Notes: a model not told the origin generated them from the letters alone. Shown: positions 29,357-40,333, counted from the stretch's first letter. The stretch is DNA of 64,000 nucleotides from Myxococcales bacterium (GCA_003170275.1 PNAM01000010.1:1-64000), one strand, 5' to 3'. A program made the numbers and translations.

Positions 29357-29848
29357 ATGCGTAATTCGATCTGGGCCGCGCTGGCGTACCTGGCGATTGG
29401 CGGATGCAGCTCCGACCCGGGTCCGTCCGACGGTGGCCCGAGAGATCTCGCGGGCACCGTCAACCCGGACATGCCAGTGGTCCAGAGCGTCGGCTGCATC
29501 GGCTACGTCCAGTGCCTCCTCGACTGCGGCCAGGACACGGTCTGCTCGGCCCAGTGCGAGCAGAGCGTCACACCCGTCGGCAAGAAGAAGTTCGTGCAGG
29601 CGATCACCTGCGGACAGAGCTGGTGCCTCGGAACGAACGACCTCGGCTCGGGCGACTGCATCGTCTCTGGAATGACGCTCACCAACCCGGACGGAACGAC
29701 GGCCGCCACCGGAACGGTCTGTGGCGACTGCCTCGACAATGCGTTGGCCGCGTTGTTCGGCGACGCCTGCTCGCCCGCCAACAGCCCCAATTGCAACCCG
29801 CCCCTGTGCAAGGCGCAGAACGACGCCTGCTTCGCCAGCACGCCGTAG
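29357..29848 (+). CDS. Cys-rich lipoprotein B (array member 2)
   Basis: 163 residues. Short lipoprotein signal (LAIGGC), SDGGPRDLAG linker, then CIGYVQCLLDCGQD-x-CEQSVTPVGKKKF, CGQSWCLGTNDLGSGDC, VCGDCLDNALAALFGDAC and CNPPLC, closely paralleling the first array member, though the two genes are separated by a terminator. The overlap of phrases means recent duplication. Begins 28 bp after the terminator and lacks an obvious promoter of its own. Confidence 0.82.
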   Translation: MRNSIWAALAYLAIGGCSSDPGPSDGGPRDLAGTVNPDMPVVQSVGCIGYVQCLLDCGQDTVCSAQCEQSVTPVGKKKFVQAITCGQSWCLGTNDLGSGDCIVSGMTLTNPDGTTAATGTVCGDCLDNALAALFGDACSPANSPNCNPPLCKAQNDACFASTP

Positions 29849-29882
29849 GAGCCTTCCCCCGTTTTTTTGATACCCTGGGCTC

Positions 29883-30332
29883 ATGAAGCTCGCCGCGCTC
29901 GCATTTGTCACGCTGTTGGCCGGGTGTCTCGATGACGGCGGAGGCGCCGATGCATCCGCGACGGTGGACATGGGAGCTGCGGTCGATTTCGCCGGCGTGG
30001 ACTTCCTGGGCGTCTACAACTGCTCGCAGCTCAACGCCTGCGAGCAGCTGTGCAAGAACCTGATGTGCGTGGCGGCCTGCCGGCAGATGGCCAGCCCGAG
30101 CGCGGTCACCAAGGACGTCGCGCTGCAGAAGTGCTTCAACCAGTTCTGCCCGCAGGCGAGCGACATGGCGTCGCCGATCTGCGCGGCGGATCCGGTGAGC
30201 GGCGTGCGCTCGGCCGCGTGCACGACGTGCATCAACAACACGCTCAAGGCCGCGACCACCGACTGCTCGCCGGTCACCGCGCCGGAGTGCAAGATGTGCT
30301 TCAACCCGGCGCAGGAGTGCAACGCCGACTGA
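29883..30332 (+). CDS. Cys-rich lipoprotein C (array member 3)
   Basis: 149 residues with a lipobox (LLAGC) and a DDGG/ADASA linker. The Cys framework is related but more diverged: CSQLNACEQLCKNLMCVAACRQM, CFNQFCPQASDM, AACTTCINNTLKAATTDC, CKMCFNPAQEC. It shares the TCINNTL-for-CLNNSL block with the other two. Possibly a distant member of the same family or independently Cys-rich. Starts 34 bp after gene B, probably in one transcript with it. Confidence 0.78.
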   Translation: MKLAALAFVTLLAGCLDDGGGADASATVDMGAAVDFAGVDFLGVYNCSQLNACEQLCKNLMCVAACRQMASPSAVTKDVALQKCFNQFCPQASDMASPICAADPVSGVRSAACTTCINNTLKAATTDCSPVTAPECKMCFNPAQECNAD

Positions 30333-30367
30333 CGTGAAAAACGGCTGAACCGCGGTATGCTTGCCGC

Positions 30368-31042
30368 ATGTGCGGCCGATTCAGCCTGTCGAAGCGCCAG
30401 CTCGTCGAGGTGGCCGAGTTTCTCGACGCGGTGGTCGCCGACGCGGACGCGGCGCTCTACCGGCCGCGCTACAACGTGGCGCCCACCGACGTGCACTGGA
30501 TCGTGTTGCCGGCGCCAGCGGGAAAATCGACCCGGCGCAGGCTGGTGCCCGCTGTGTGGGGCTTCCGCGAGCGTGAGCAGCTAGTGATCAACGCGCGCTC
30601 CGAGACCGCTGCGCAGAAGCCGATGTTCCAGGATGCGTTCCATCGCCGCCGCTGCGTGGTGCCGGCGGACGGCTTCTTCGAATGGACCGGACCGCGCGCG
30701 CGGCGGCGGCCGATCTGGTTCCATGCGCCCGACGGCCGGCTGTTGTTGATGGCCGGCTTGTACGAACCGAGGCCGGACGGCCCGCCCGCCTTCACCATCC
30801 TGACCACCGCGGCAAACGCCGACGTCGCCGGCTTGCACGACCGCATGCCGGCGCTCCTGGCCCCTGCGTGCGTCGCGGAGTGGCTGGAAGCGCCGCGCGG
30901 CGAGCTGCTGACCCCCGCACCGGTGGGCACGCTTGCCGCCAAGGCCGTATCTTTACGCGTGAATTCAGTGGAGAACGACGATCCGGCCTGCCTCGAGGAC
31001 GCGCCCGACGAGCCGCCCGAAAAACAACTTCGCCTTCTGTGA
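30368..31042 (+). CDS. SRAP-family protein (YedK/HMCES)
   Basis: Forms a thiazolidine DNA-protein crosslink with abasic sites in ssDNA, protecting them from breakage. 224 residues beginning MCGRFSLS, where Cys2 is the crosslinking residue after Met removal. The conserved INARSET (Asn/Arg/Glu), RRCVVPADGFFEW and DLHDRMP-equivalent (GLHDRMP) blocks hold the catalytic Glu and His. The gene has no LexA-like site that I can see in its 35-bp upstream gap. A genome-maintenance gene among lipoproteins. Confidence 0.93.
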   Translation: MCGRFSLSKRQLVEVAEFLDAVVADADAALYRPRYNVAPTDVHWIVLPAPAGKSTRRRLVPAVWGFREREQLVINARSETAAQKPMFQDAFHRRRCVVPADGFFEWTGPRARRRPIWFHAPDGRLLLMAGLYEPRPDGPPAFTILTTAANADVAGLHDRMPALLAPACVAEWLEAPRGELLTPAPVGTLAAKAVSLRVNSVENDDPACLEDAPDEPPEKQLRLL

Positions 31043-31089
31043 CTTGCGTCGATTGACCCCGTACCTACAGGTGGCGCAACCTACGTGGC

Positions 31090-33216
31090 ATGCGCACAGC
31101 ATTTTGTCTCGTGGCGTTGCTCACGGCAGCGGTGGTTCCGGCCTGCAGCTGTGACAACGGAGGACGGCACGGGGACGGCGGCGGCATGGGGGACGGCGGC
31201 GGAACGCCGGGCGCGCTGAGCATCACGCCTGCAGACGTGACGCTCGATCTCACCACCGGCGGCGCGCCGCCGACGCAGGCGTTCACCGTCACCTTCCACG
31301 ACAAGGGCGGCGACCAGGACGTGAGCGGCCAGGCGATCTTCGCGCTCGCCGACCCGACGCTGGGCGTGATGAACGGCAACGTGTTCACCGCCGGCACCGC
31401 GCACGGCGGCTCGACCACGCTGGTGGCCAACTTCAACTCCAACACCGCGCAAGCCAACATCCACGTCAAAGTGCACGGCGGCTTCGACACCAGCGATTGC
31501 CCCGGCTGCACGTTCCCCGACCCGACCGCGGCTGCGTGCGGCGGCGTCGATACCTCGCCGACGGTGGTCTATCCGCTCGACGGGGTGCTCCTGCCGCCCA
31601 ACATGAACGTGATCACCGTGCAGTTCATCCCGGGCACCGGCAACACCCAGTTCGAGCTCGACTTCTCGAACCCGGCCACCGACGTGAAGATCAACTCCAA
31701 GTGCAAGCCGACCATCGACACGCGGATGCAGAATTCGATGGGCTGCCAGGTGGACTTGACGCAAGCGATGTGGGACTTCATCGCCAAGTCGAACAAGGGC
31801 GGCGATCCGGTGAAGGTGTCGGTGCGCGGCACGTCGGATGGGATCTGCGCGTCGCCGGGCGCAAACGCGGTCAACGTGGCGTTCGCCGAGCAGGATGTCG
31901 CGGGCGGCATCTACTACTGGAAGTCGACGGTGAGCACCAACGGCACCGGCGGGCAGATCTGGCGCAAGGGCTTCGGCGACCAGATGCCCGAGGAGGAGAT
32001 CACCGGCTCGGGCAACCTCGGCAGCACCTGCAACGGCTGCCACTTTCTCTCGCGCGACGGCATTCGCATGACCATCAACACCGACGACGACGACTCGGAC
32101 GACGAGTACGGCGACGTGCAGTCGGGCCTGGTCGATGTGGCTTCCAAGATGTTCGTCAACGCGCAGTTCGGCTTTGCAGACGGGCCTGCGGGGTTCCAGA
32201 CCTTCAACCACGATCACACGAAGTATCTCGCGACCACCGGCGACGGCTCGGGCCAGGCGGGCTTCGGCACCGGCGCTGCGATCCAACCCAACCAGTTCTT
32301 CATCTACGACGGGAACACCGGCATGCAGTCCACTCCGAACGCGGTCACCGGCGCGCCGGCCGGCAAGCGGGTCACGCATCCGGACTGGTCGGCCGACGAC
32401 AAGAGCCTGGTCTACGTGGTTCCCACGCAAGCCGGCTCGCCGGGCTGGCAAGCCGACGACGCTCACATCCTCGGCGGCAGCTTGTGGACCATGCCGTACG
32501 ACGCGATCATGAACACGTTCGGTGTGCCCGTCGAGCTCGTCCATTCGAGCGGCGAGAACAACTACTACCCGGGCTACTCGCCCGACGGCGCGTTCGTCAT
32601 CTTCAACCGGGTGCCGCACCAGACCAGCGACTTCGACAAGACCCTTCCCAACAACGACAGCTTCTCCAATCCGAAGGCGCGCGTGTTCATCCTGTCGACC
32701 AACCCGGGCGCCGCTCCGATCGAGTGCGCGGCGCTCAACGGCTCGGGCGACCTGTCGAACTCGTGGCCGCGCTGGTCGCCGTTCGTGCAGACCTACAAGG
32801 GCCAGAAGCTCCTGTGGGTGACCTTCTCCTCGACGCGCGACTACGGCTTGTTGGTGCGCAACTCGCCCGCCAACCTGGTGCAGTGCTATCCGCCGGACAG
32901 CGCCGAGGATCCGGGCGGCTCACACCAGGGCGTGTTCCCCGCCAACTGTCGCCAGCCGCAGCTCTGGATGGCCGCGATCAACCTGACCACCGCGGAGGTC
33001 ATGAACGCCAACGATCCTTCGTTCCCGGCGTTCTGGCTGCCGTTCCAGGACATCACGACGCACAACCACACCGCGCAGTGGACCTCGACCGTGGTCACCA
33101 CGCCTCCGCCCGACGGTGGCGTGTGCCTGATGGGCGGCGAGGACTGCACCAAGGCGCCCAACAACTGCTGCGACACCCTGGTATGCACCGCCAACGGGAC
33201 CTGCGGTATTCTCTAG
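31090..33216 (+). CDS. Large TolB-like lipoprotein with one CxxCH haem motif
   Basis: 708 residues. Lipoprotein signal (VVPACSC lipobox), DGGG linker, an Ig-like (Big-type) domain at about 40-130 (SITPADVTLDLTTGG), a second beta domain to about 290, then a propeller with blades such as HPDWSADDKSLVYVVP and YYPGYSPDGAFVIFNRVP (PD40/TolB-like). At about residue 310 lies STCNGCHFLSRDG, a CxxCH motif that would bind haem c if matured by the Ccm system. The C-terminus has a small Cys cluster (CCDTLVC, GTCGIL). Likely a surface or periplasmic electron-transfer or sensing lipoprotein; unknown partner. Confidence 0.72.
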   Translation: MRTAFCLVALLTAAVVPACSCDNGGRHGDGGGMGDGGGTPGALSITPADVTLDLTTGGAPPTQAFTVTFHDKGGDQDVSGQAIFALADPTLGVMNGNVFTAGTAHGGSTTLVANFNSNTAQANIHVKVHGGFDTSDCPGCTFPDPTAAACGGVDTSPTVVYPLDGVLLPPNMNVITVQFIPGTGNTQFELDFSNPATDVKINSKCKPTIDTRMQNSMGCQVDLTQAMWDFIAKSNKGGDPVKVSVRGTSDGICASPGANAVNVAFAEQDVAGGIYYWKSTVSTNGTGGQIWRKGFGDQMPEEEITGSGNLGSTCNGCHFLSRDGIRMTINTDDDDSDDEYGDVQSGLVDVASKMFVNAQFGFADGPAGFQTFNHDHTKYLATTGDGSGQAGFGTGAAIQPNQFFIYDGNTGMQSTPNAVTGAPAGKRVTHPDWSADDKSLVYVVPTQAGSPGWQADDAHILGGSLWTMPYDAIMNTFGVPVELVHSSGENNYYPGYSPDGAFVIFNRVPHQTSDFDKTLPNNDSFSNPKARVFILSTNPGAAPIECAALNGSGDLSNSWPRWSPFVQTYKGQKLLWVTFSSTRDYGLLVRNSPANLVQCYPPDSAEDPGGSHQGVFPANCRQPQLWMAAINLTTAEVMNANDPSFPAFWLPFQDITTHNHTAQWTSTVVTTPPPDGGVCLMGGEDCTKAPNNCCDTLVCTANGTCGIL

Positions 33217-33223
33217 CGCTCCC

Positions 33224-33895
33224 ATGGATCTCACGATCCCCGAGGCGATCGGGGCCTTCGCCGAAGAGGCACGACGGGCGGTGTACGCGGCGATCTCGCT
33301 GCGGCGCGACGTGCGGCATTTTCTGCCCGATCGCGACGTCGACACGGAGGTGCTCGAGCGCATCCTCGGCGCGGCGCACCTGGCGCCGAGCGTCGGCTTC
33401 TCGCAGCCGTGGGCGTTCGTGGTGGTGCGCGATCGTCCGGTGCGCGAGCGCATTCGCGAGAGCTTCTTGCGATGCCGCGCGCTCGAGGCCGCACGCTTCG
33501 AGGGCGCCCGGCGAGAGCAGTACCTGCAGTATCGGCTCGAGGGGATCGTCGACGCGCCGCTGAACCTGTGCGTGGCGGTCGATCTACGGCCGCGCGCGGA
33601 GCCAATCCTGGGCACCACGGTGCAACCCGAGGCGGTGCGCGCGAGCGTGTGGTGCGCGGTGCAGAACCTTTGGCTCGCGGCGCGCGTCGAGGGGATTGGC
33701 GTCGGCTGGGTGAGCATCGTCGAGCCGGCCGTGCTGCGCGCGGAGCTCGAGTTGCCGGACGGCGTGGAGCCGATGGCCTATCTGTGCGTCGGGCACCCGG
33801 CCGCTTTTCGCAACAAGCCGATGCTCGAGGAGACCGCGTGGCTGCCGCGCCGACCGCTCGCCGAGGTGATCCACCGCGATCGCTTCCGCGGCTGA
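33224..33895 (+). CDS. bluB: 5,6-dimethylbenzimidazole synthase BluB
   Basis: Flavin-destructase that cleaves reduced FMN with O2 to 5,6-dimethylbenzimidazole, the lower axial ligand of vitamin B12. 223 residues, normal size. Nitroreductase-like fold: ISLRRDVRHFLPDRDV (FMN phosphate site), LAPSVGFSQPWAFVVVRD, VWCAVQNLWLAARVEGIGVGWVSI and a conserved MAYLCVGHP. BluB differs from nitroreductases by its short lid; the sequence match is to BluB rather than Nfr. It sits 0.6 kb from nrdJ, whose enzyme needs B12. Confidence 0.9.
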   Translation: MDLTIPEAIGAFAEEARRAVYAAISLRRDVRHFLPDRDVDTEVLERILGAAHLAPSVGFSQPWAFVVVRDRPVRERIRESFLRCRALEAARFEGARREQYLQYRLEGIVDAPLNLCVAVDLRPRAEPILGTTVQPEAVRASVWCAVQNLWLAARVEGIGVGWVSIVEPAVLRAELELPDGVEPMAYLCVGHPAAFRNKPMLEETAWLPRRPLAEVIHRDRFRG

Positions 33896-34047
33896 TCCCG
33901 GCGACGGCAGATGGGGTGGGGGAGGGGAAGGTCGTGCGGGCGCTTGGCGCGGGTGTGGTGGTGGGAGAGCGGCGGGAGGGCGCGGTTGGCGTGGGCGTCG
34001 GCGGCCCAGCCGGCGAGGAGGGACAGGGCCAACGCGACGATTCGCAT
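33778..34047 (-). CDS. Small exported protein (tentative)
   Basis: The ATG at 34045-34047, with AAGGATC 5 bases upstream, begins a clean signal peptide (MRIVALALSLLAGWAADAHA). The mature part is a His/Arg/Pro-rich peptide (PPLSHHHTRAKRPHD). The frame continues 118 bases into the opposite strand of bluB, where codon use looks like a shadow, so the true stop could be misread. It starts 14 bases after the upstream gene and would be co-transcribed. Function unknown. Confidence 0.35.
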   Translation of the reverse strand: MRIVALALSLLAGWAADAHANRALPPLSHHHTRAKRPHDLPLPHPICRRRDQPRKRSRWITSASGRRGSHAVSSSIGLLRKAAGCPTHR

Positions 34048-34061
34048 CGAGATCCTTTCGG

Positions 34062-34412
34062 CTAGCGAACGATGGAGCTGATGACCCAGCCGAACAGCGC
34101 GATCGCGCCGGCGCCGAGCGAGAGCGCCAGCCACGGCGTGGCGCCCGTGGCGTGCGGCTGCTCGAGCGAGTCGGTGACGACCGCGATCTCGGCCGCGCCG
34201 TTTTGCGCGAGCACGTCGAGGAGCCAGTCGCGCGCGATCGCCGGCGAGAGGTGCAGGCGGAACCCGCTGCCCGAGGGCATGCAGGTGATCACCAGCCGCA
34301 AGCCTCCGTCGAGCTCGCCTACGACGCCCCACAATTGGCCGAGCGGAGCCGGCCACAGGACGTTGCGGAAGCCCACCTCGGCCAGGAGCTGATGGACGGC
34401 TGAAGCAGTCAT
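34062..34412 (-). CDS. Small protein with C-terminal membrane helix
   Basis: 116 residues. The N-terminal part is a mixed alpha/beta domain (VHQLLAEVGFRNV, GELDGGLRLVITCMPSGSGFRLHL, AEIAVVTDSL) resembling a small sensor or YbjN/type III chaperone-like fold. A single hydrophobic helix (LALSLGAGAIALFGWVISSI) ends the protein, making it tail-anchored. GGGGG precedes the ATG. Lies downstream of nrdJ beyond a strong hairpin. Function unknown. Confidence 0.55.
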   Translation of the reverse strand: MTASAVHQLLAEVGFRNVLWPAPLGQLWGVVGELDGGLRLVITCMPSGSGFRLHLSPAIARDWLLDVLAQNGAAEIAVVTDSLEQPHATGATPWLALSLGAGAIALFGWVISSIVR

Positions 34413-34430
34413 GAAGCCCCCAGAAGTTGA

Positions 34431-34474
34431 GCGCTCGCCCGCGGGCGCCAGACATCCGCGGGCGAGCGCCTTTT
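34431..34474 (+). terminator. Strong hairpin between nrdJ and the tail-anchored gene
   Basis: Perfect 14-bp arms GCGCTCGCCCGCGG / CCGCGGGCGAGCGC with an 11-base loop, then CTTTT on the plus strand. On the minus strand the hairpin follows the nrdJ stop by about 25 bases but has no U-tract, so it would act there as a 3'-end stabiliser or weak terminator. Confidence 0.7.
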
Positions 34475-34493
34475 CACGACTACCAGGCTACGA

Positions 34494-37364
<2,871 letters not shown>

Positions 37365-37468
37365 TGTTTTGCGCCTCCCCGCCGGCAAAAAGACGGCAAC
37401 CAGACACGGCACCGCACCACGCGGGGCCATCCCGGAAAAACCACAGTCAAGATGTCGGAGTGCTTTGG

Positions 37469-37497
37469 ACCCTATCGTTTGGGAACGTAGACGTCAA
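37469..37497 (-). promoter_or_regulatory. Predicted promoter of nrdJ
   Basis: On the minus strand TTGACG (37497-37492) and TAGGGT (37474-37469) with a 17-base spacer, giving a leader of about 100 bases. Close in wording to the ftsK promoter (TTGACA-N17-TAAGGT). No cobalamin riboswitch is recognisable in the leader. Confidence 0.5.
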
Positions 37498-37528
37498 TAA
37501 AAAAAGTGAGTGAAAGCAAATAGTTAGC

Positions 37529-37570
37529 TGTGGATAAGTCTGTGGATTAGGTGTGAGCGCCTGTGGATTG
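37529..37570. promoter_or_regulatory. Cluster of three DnaA-box-like sites
   Basis: TGTGGATAA (37529-37537; reverse complement is the perfect box TTATCCACA), TGTGGATTA (37541-37549, one mismatch) and TGTGGATTG (37562-37570, two mismatches), all in the same orientation. The nearest site begins about 32 bases upstream of the nrdJ -35. DnaA is known to regulate nrdAB in E. coli; here the same idea could apply to nrdJ. Confidence 0.5.
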
Positions 37571-37664
37571 GCTGTGTTCGGGATCCGGTTACCAGATTGA
37601 AAAGTCATGGTGTCCGCTCCGTTCCACGGTAGTCACACATCGCGGCGCGACAGGCCCCGAGTTG

Positions 37665-37698
37665 TTGCAATATATGGTAGTGGCATTACATTGCAATA
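37665..37698. promoter_or_regulatory. TTGCAATA direct repeat upstream of ftsE
   Basis: Two copies of TTGCAATA begin 26 bases apart, the first continuing into a TATATGGTAG sequence that weakly resembles an NrdR box. Function unproven; might serve either divergent gene. Confidence 0.25.
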
Positions 37699-37818
37699 GC
37701 GAAATCATAACCCCTCAAGAGCATTCAGATCAAAGTTTTTTGTGTGCGATCTTCACGTTTCGTTTTTTTGCGACACCGACGAGAGCGTGTTAGCGGTCAG
37801 GTGGGAGAGAACCCCTTG

Positions 37819-38589
37819 ATGATCCGCGTCGAAGGCGTTTGGAAGAGCTTTCAGGGCGTTCCGGCGCTCAAGGGCGTTTCGCTCGCGGTGGCCTCGGGCG
37901 ACGCGCTGTTGCTGACCGGACCGTCGGGCGCGGGCAAGACCACGCTGTTGCGCCTGCTGTTCGCCGCCGACCATGCCGACCGCGGCGAGGTGTTCGTCGC
38001 TGGACGCAGCCTTCAGCGCCTGCGCGCGTCGTCGATCCCGTACGTGCGCCGCAACATCGGCGTGGTGTTCCAGGATTTCAAGCTGCTCGAGGACCGCAGC
38101 GCCGTCGAGAACGTAGCGGTGACGCTGGAGATCCTCGACCTCGGGCGCAAGATCATCCTGGCGCGCTCGCACGCGGCGCTCGAGGCGGTCGGGCTGGGCA
38201 CGCGCGCGCTCAGCCGCGCGGGCAGCCTGTCGGGCGGCGAGCAGCAGCGCGTGGCGATCGCGCGCGCTCTCGTCGGTGAGCCGGCGCTGCTGTTGTGCGA
38301 CGAGCCGACCGGCAACCTCGATCCGGAACGCGCGCACGATCTGCTGGTGCTGCTCGACCAGATCCACCAGCGCGGCACCACCATCCTGATCGCCACGCAC
38401 GATCCGGAGGTGGTCGACTTCGGCATCGACGCGCGCTGGCGCCGCGCACGGCTGGTCGACGGCGAGATGCTCGACGTCGATCTGCCGGTGGCGCGGCCGG
38501 CGCGGCTCGACGAGGAGACCGAAGGATTCTCCGGCCGCCCCGAGGCCGACGCCACCGACGTGGTGCGCCTGCTCAAGGTGGTTCAGTAG
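37819..38589 (+). CDS. ftsE: Cell division ATP-binding protein FtsE
   Basis: ABC ATPase that with FtsX controls septal peptidoglycan hydrolysis. 256 residues from the ATG at 37819-37821, with GGGAG upstream. Walker A GPSGAGKTT (34-42), Q-loop, signature LSGGEQQRVAIARAL, Walker B LLLCDEPTGNLD and switch HDPEV. A C-terminal extension of about 35 residues (after THDPEVVDF) is longer than in E. coli FtsE. Immediately followed by ftsX (no gap). Confidence 0.95.
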   Translation: MIRVEGVWKSFQGVPALKGVSLAVASGDALLLTGPSGAGKTTLLRLLFAADHADRGEVFVAGRSLQRLRASSIPYVRRNIGVVFQDFKLLEDRSAVENVAVTLEILDLGRKIILARSHAALEAVGLGTRALSRAGSLSGGEQQRVAIARALVGEPALLLCDEPTGNLDPERAHDLLVLLDQIHQRGTTILIATHDPEVVDFGIDARWRRARLVDGEMLDVDLPVARPARLDEETEGFSGRPEADATDVVRLLKVVQ

Positions 38590-39486
38590 ATGCGAAGCGT
38601 GGTGCGCATGATCGGGCGCGGGCTGCGCGGCGCGCGGCGCAACCCGCTCATTCAACTGGTGGCGGTGGGCACCATCGCGCTCTCGCTGGTGCTGGTGGGC
38701 ACCGTCGAGCTGACCGCGAAGAACGTGGCGCGCCTGGCGGCGGGCTGGGGCGCAGGCGTGCAGATGACCGTGTATCTCGAGGATGGCGTGCCGCCGGCGC
38801 GCGTGCAGCAGATCGCCGGCGCGCTCGGCAAGCTGCCGGGCGTGGACGCGGTGCGCACCGTCGACGTGCACGAAGCGTGGGGACGCCTCAAGCGCAGCCT
38901 GGGGACGCGCGGCGATCTGCTCGACGGGGTCGAGGAGAGCTTTCTGCCGGCGTCGATCGAGGTCACGCTCAAGCCCGGCGTGGCGGAGGTGATCCGCGCG
39001 CACCCGGCGTTCGAAAAGCTGCGCCACACCGCCGGCGTCGAGGACGTGGAGCTGATGGGCGACTGGGTGGCCCGCTTGCGCGCGGCCGAGACGCTGCTGC
39101 ACGAAGCGGGCGTCGCGGTCGGCCTGCTGGTGCTGTGCGCCTGCCTGTACATCGTCGGCTCGACCATCCGGCTCGGTGTGTTCGCGCGCAAGGACGAGAT
39201 CGAGATCTTGAAGCTGGTGGGCGCGACCGACGGGTTCGTCAAAGGCCCGTTCCTCGTCGAGGGAGCGCTGCAGGGCGCGCTCGGCGCGGCGCTCGCGTCG
39301 GGACTGTTGTACGGGCTGTTCCGGCTGGCGCAGCCGCGCCTCGAGTCGACGCTCGGAGGGCTCTTGCTGGGCGGCCAGGCGCTCGCCTTCTTCCGCCCCG
39401 CCGAGTTGGCGCTGGCAGTGACGGCCGGCGCGCTGCTCGGCCTGTTCGGCTCCGCGGTCGCCCTGGGTCGCTATGTGAAGGTATGA
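38590..39486 (+). CDS. ftsX: Cell division membrane protein FtsX
   Basis: 298 residues, four membrane helices, with a large extracytoplasmic loop between the first two (about 55-170, TVYLEDGVPPARVQQIAGAL) that binds amidase activators. The C-terminal transmembrane part (STIRLGVFARKDEIEILKLVGATDGFVKGPFL) is the classic FtsX/MacB motif. Transmits FtsE ATP hydrolysis to EnvC-type proteins. The start directly abuts ftsE; the stop overlaps the next ATG by 3 bases (ATGA). Confidence 0.94.
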   Translation: MRSVVRMIGRGLRGARRNPLIQLVAVGTIALSLVLVGTVELTAKNVARLAAGWGAGVQMTVYLEDGVPPARVQQIAGALGKLPGVDAVRTVDVHEAWGRLKRSLGTRGDLLDGVEESFLPASIEVTLKPGVAEVIRAHPAFEKLRHTAGVEDVELMGDWVARLRAAETLLHEAGVAVGLLVLCACLYIVGSTIRLGVFARKDEIEILKLVGATDGFVKGPFLVEGALQGALGAALASGLLYGLFRLAQPRLESTLGGLLLGGQALAFFRPAELALAVTAGALLGLFGSAVALGRYVKV

Positions 39487-40307
39487 GGCTCGCGCTCGCG
39501 TTCACGCTCACGCTCACGTGCACGCAAGCGGCCCACGCCAGCCGTCCGCTCGACGCGCTCGACGCCGACAAGTCGGCCGCCGAATCGGAGGTCAAAGATC
39601 TCGAGCGACGCGCGCGCGCCCTCGACGAGCAGGCCAACGAGCGTCGCGATCGGCTCAAGCGGCGCGTGCGCGCGTTGTACAAGCTCTCGTCGGGCGGCTA
39701 CCTGCGCCTGCTGGTGCGCGCCGACGATCCGGGCGAGCTGGTGGCGCGCCACGAGGCGGTGCGGCGCGTGCTCAAGCGCGACCTCGACGAGCTGGAAGCG
39801 ATCCGCGAGGAGTCCCGCGCGGTCGACGCCGATCACGCGCGGCGCTCCAACGCGCTGGCCGATTCGCTCGAGCGCAGCCACGAGCGCGCGGTGGCGCAGT
39901 CCGAGAACGCGCGGCCCGCGGGGCTGGCGGCGCGGCGCGGGCACCTCGCTCGGCCGGTGCCGGGCGCGCTGGCGGCGCCGTTCGGCGTCTACAAAGATGC
40001 GGACACTAAGCTGCCGCTATCGCGCCGCGGGCTGGAATTGTCCTCTCATCGCGGCGAGCCGGTGCGCGCGAGCGCTCCGGGAACCGTCCGCTGGGTCGGC
40101 GAGGTCGCGGGCCTGGGCGCCGGGGTGATGATCGATCATGGTGACGGGTATCTCACGCTGACCGCCCGGCTGCGCGAGGTGTCGGTCGAGGGCGGGGAGA
40201 CGGTTGCGGCGGGCGCGGTCCTGGGCGCTTCGTTGGGACCGACGGTCTATTTCGAGCTCAGCCAGGCGGGTACGCCGCTCGATCCTGCGACCTGGCTGGC
40301 CCGTTAG
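39483..40307 (+). CDS. EnvC-like degenerate LytM amidase activator
   Basis: 274 residues. Signal peptide (MRLALAFTLTLTCTQAAHA), long coiled coil (about 25-150, LDADKSAAESEVKDLERRARAL) and a C-terminal LytM/M23 domain (about 155-274) in which the zinc ligands are replaced: the H-x(n)-D pair reads SRRGLE, the HxxxxH loop reads TARLRE and the usual HxHxE reads TVYFEL. The domain is therefore catalytically dead but keeps its shape, as in E. coli EnvC, which activates the amidases AmiA/B through FtsX. The position after ftsX strongly supports this role. Confidence 0.88.
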   Translation: MRLALAFTLTLTCTQAAHASRPLDALDADKSAAESEVKDLERRARALDEQANERRDRLKRRVRALYKLSSGGYLRLLVRADDPGELVARHEAVRRVLKRDLDELEAIREESRAVDADHARRSNALADSLERSHERAVAQSENARPAGLAARRGHLARPVPGALAAPFGVYKDADTKLPLSRRGLELSSHRGEPVRASAPGTVRWVGEVAGLGAGVMIDHGDGYLTLTARLREVSVEGGETVAAGAVLGASLGPTVYFELSQAGTPLDPATWLAR

Positions 40308-40333
40308 CCAAATCCCAGCTAAACTTGGAGACA

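Larger units (their letters stand above)
37365..37818. other. 454-bp divergent regulatory region between nrdJ and ftsE
   Basis: No gene. AT-richer than its flanks. It holds the nrdJ promoter (37469-37497, minus), a DnaA-box cluster (37529-37570), a TTGCAATA direct repeat (37665-37672 and 37691-37698) and T-rich tracts before ftsE (37736-37770). Confidence 0.8.

Noticed and set aside
33778..33895. C-terminal part of the small exported protein
   Set aside because: This part is antisense to bluB; only the first 40 or so codons have independent support, hence the low confidence.
37365..37468. Cobalamin riboswitch in the nrdJ leader
   Set aside because: The leader is only about 100 bases and no B12-box-like or long paired structure was recognised.
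37529..37570. Origin of replication
   Set aside because: Three DnaA-like boxes alone do not make oriC; no dnaA, dnaN or gidA nearby, and no AT-rich unwinding region of adequate length. Better read as nrdJ regulation.
37665..37698. NrdR box pair
   Set aside because: Only about 10 of 16 positions match the consensus in the first site and the second is poorer; listed only as a direct repeat.
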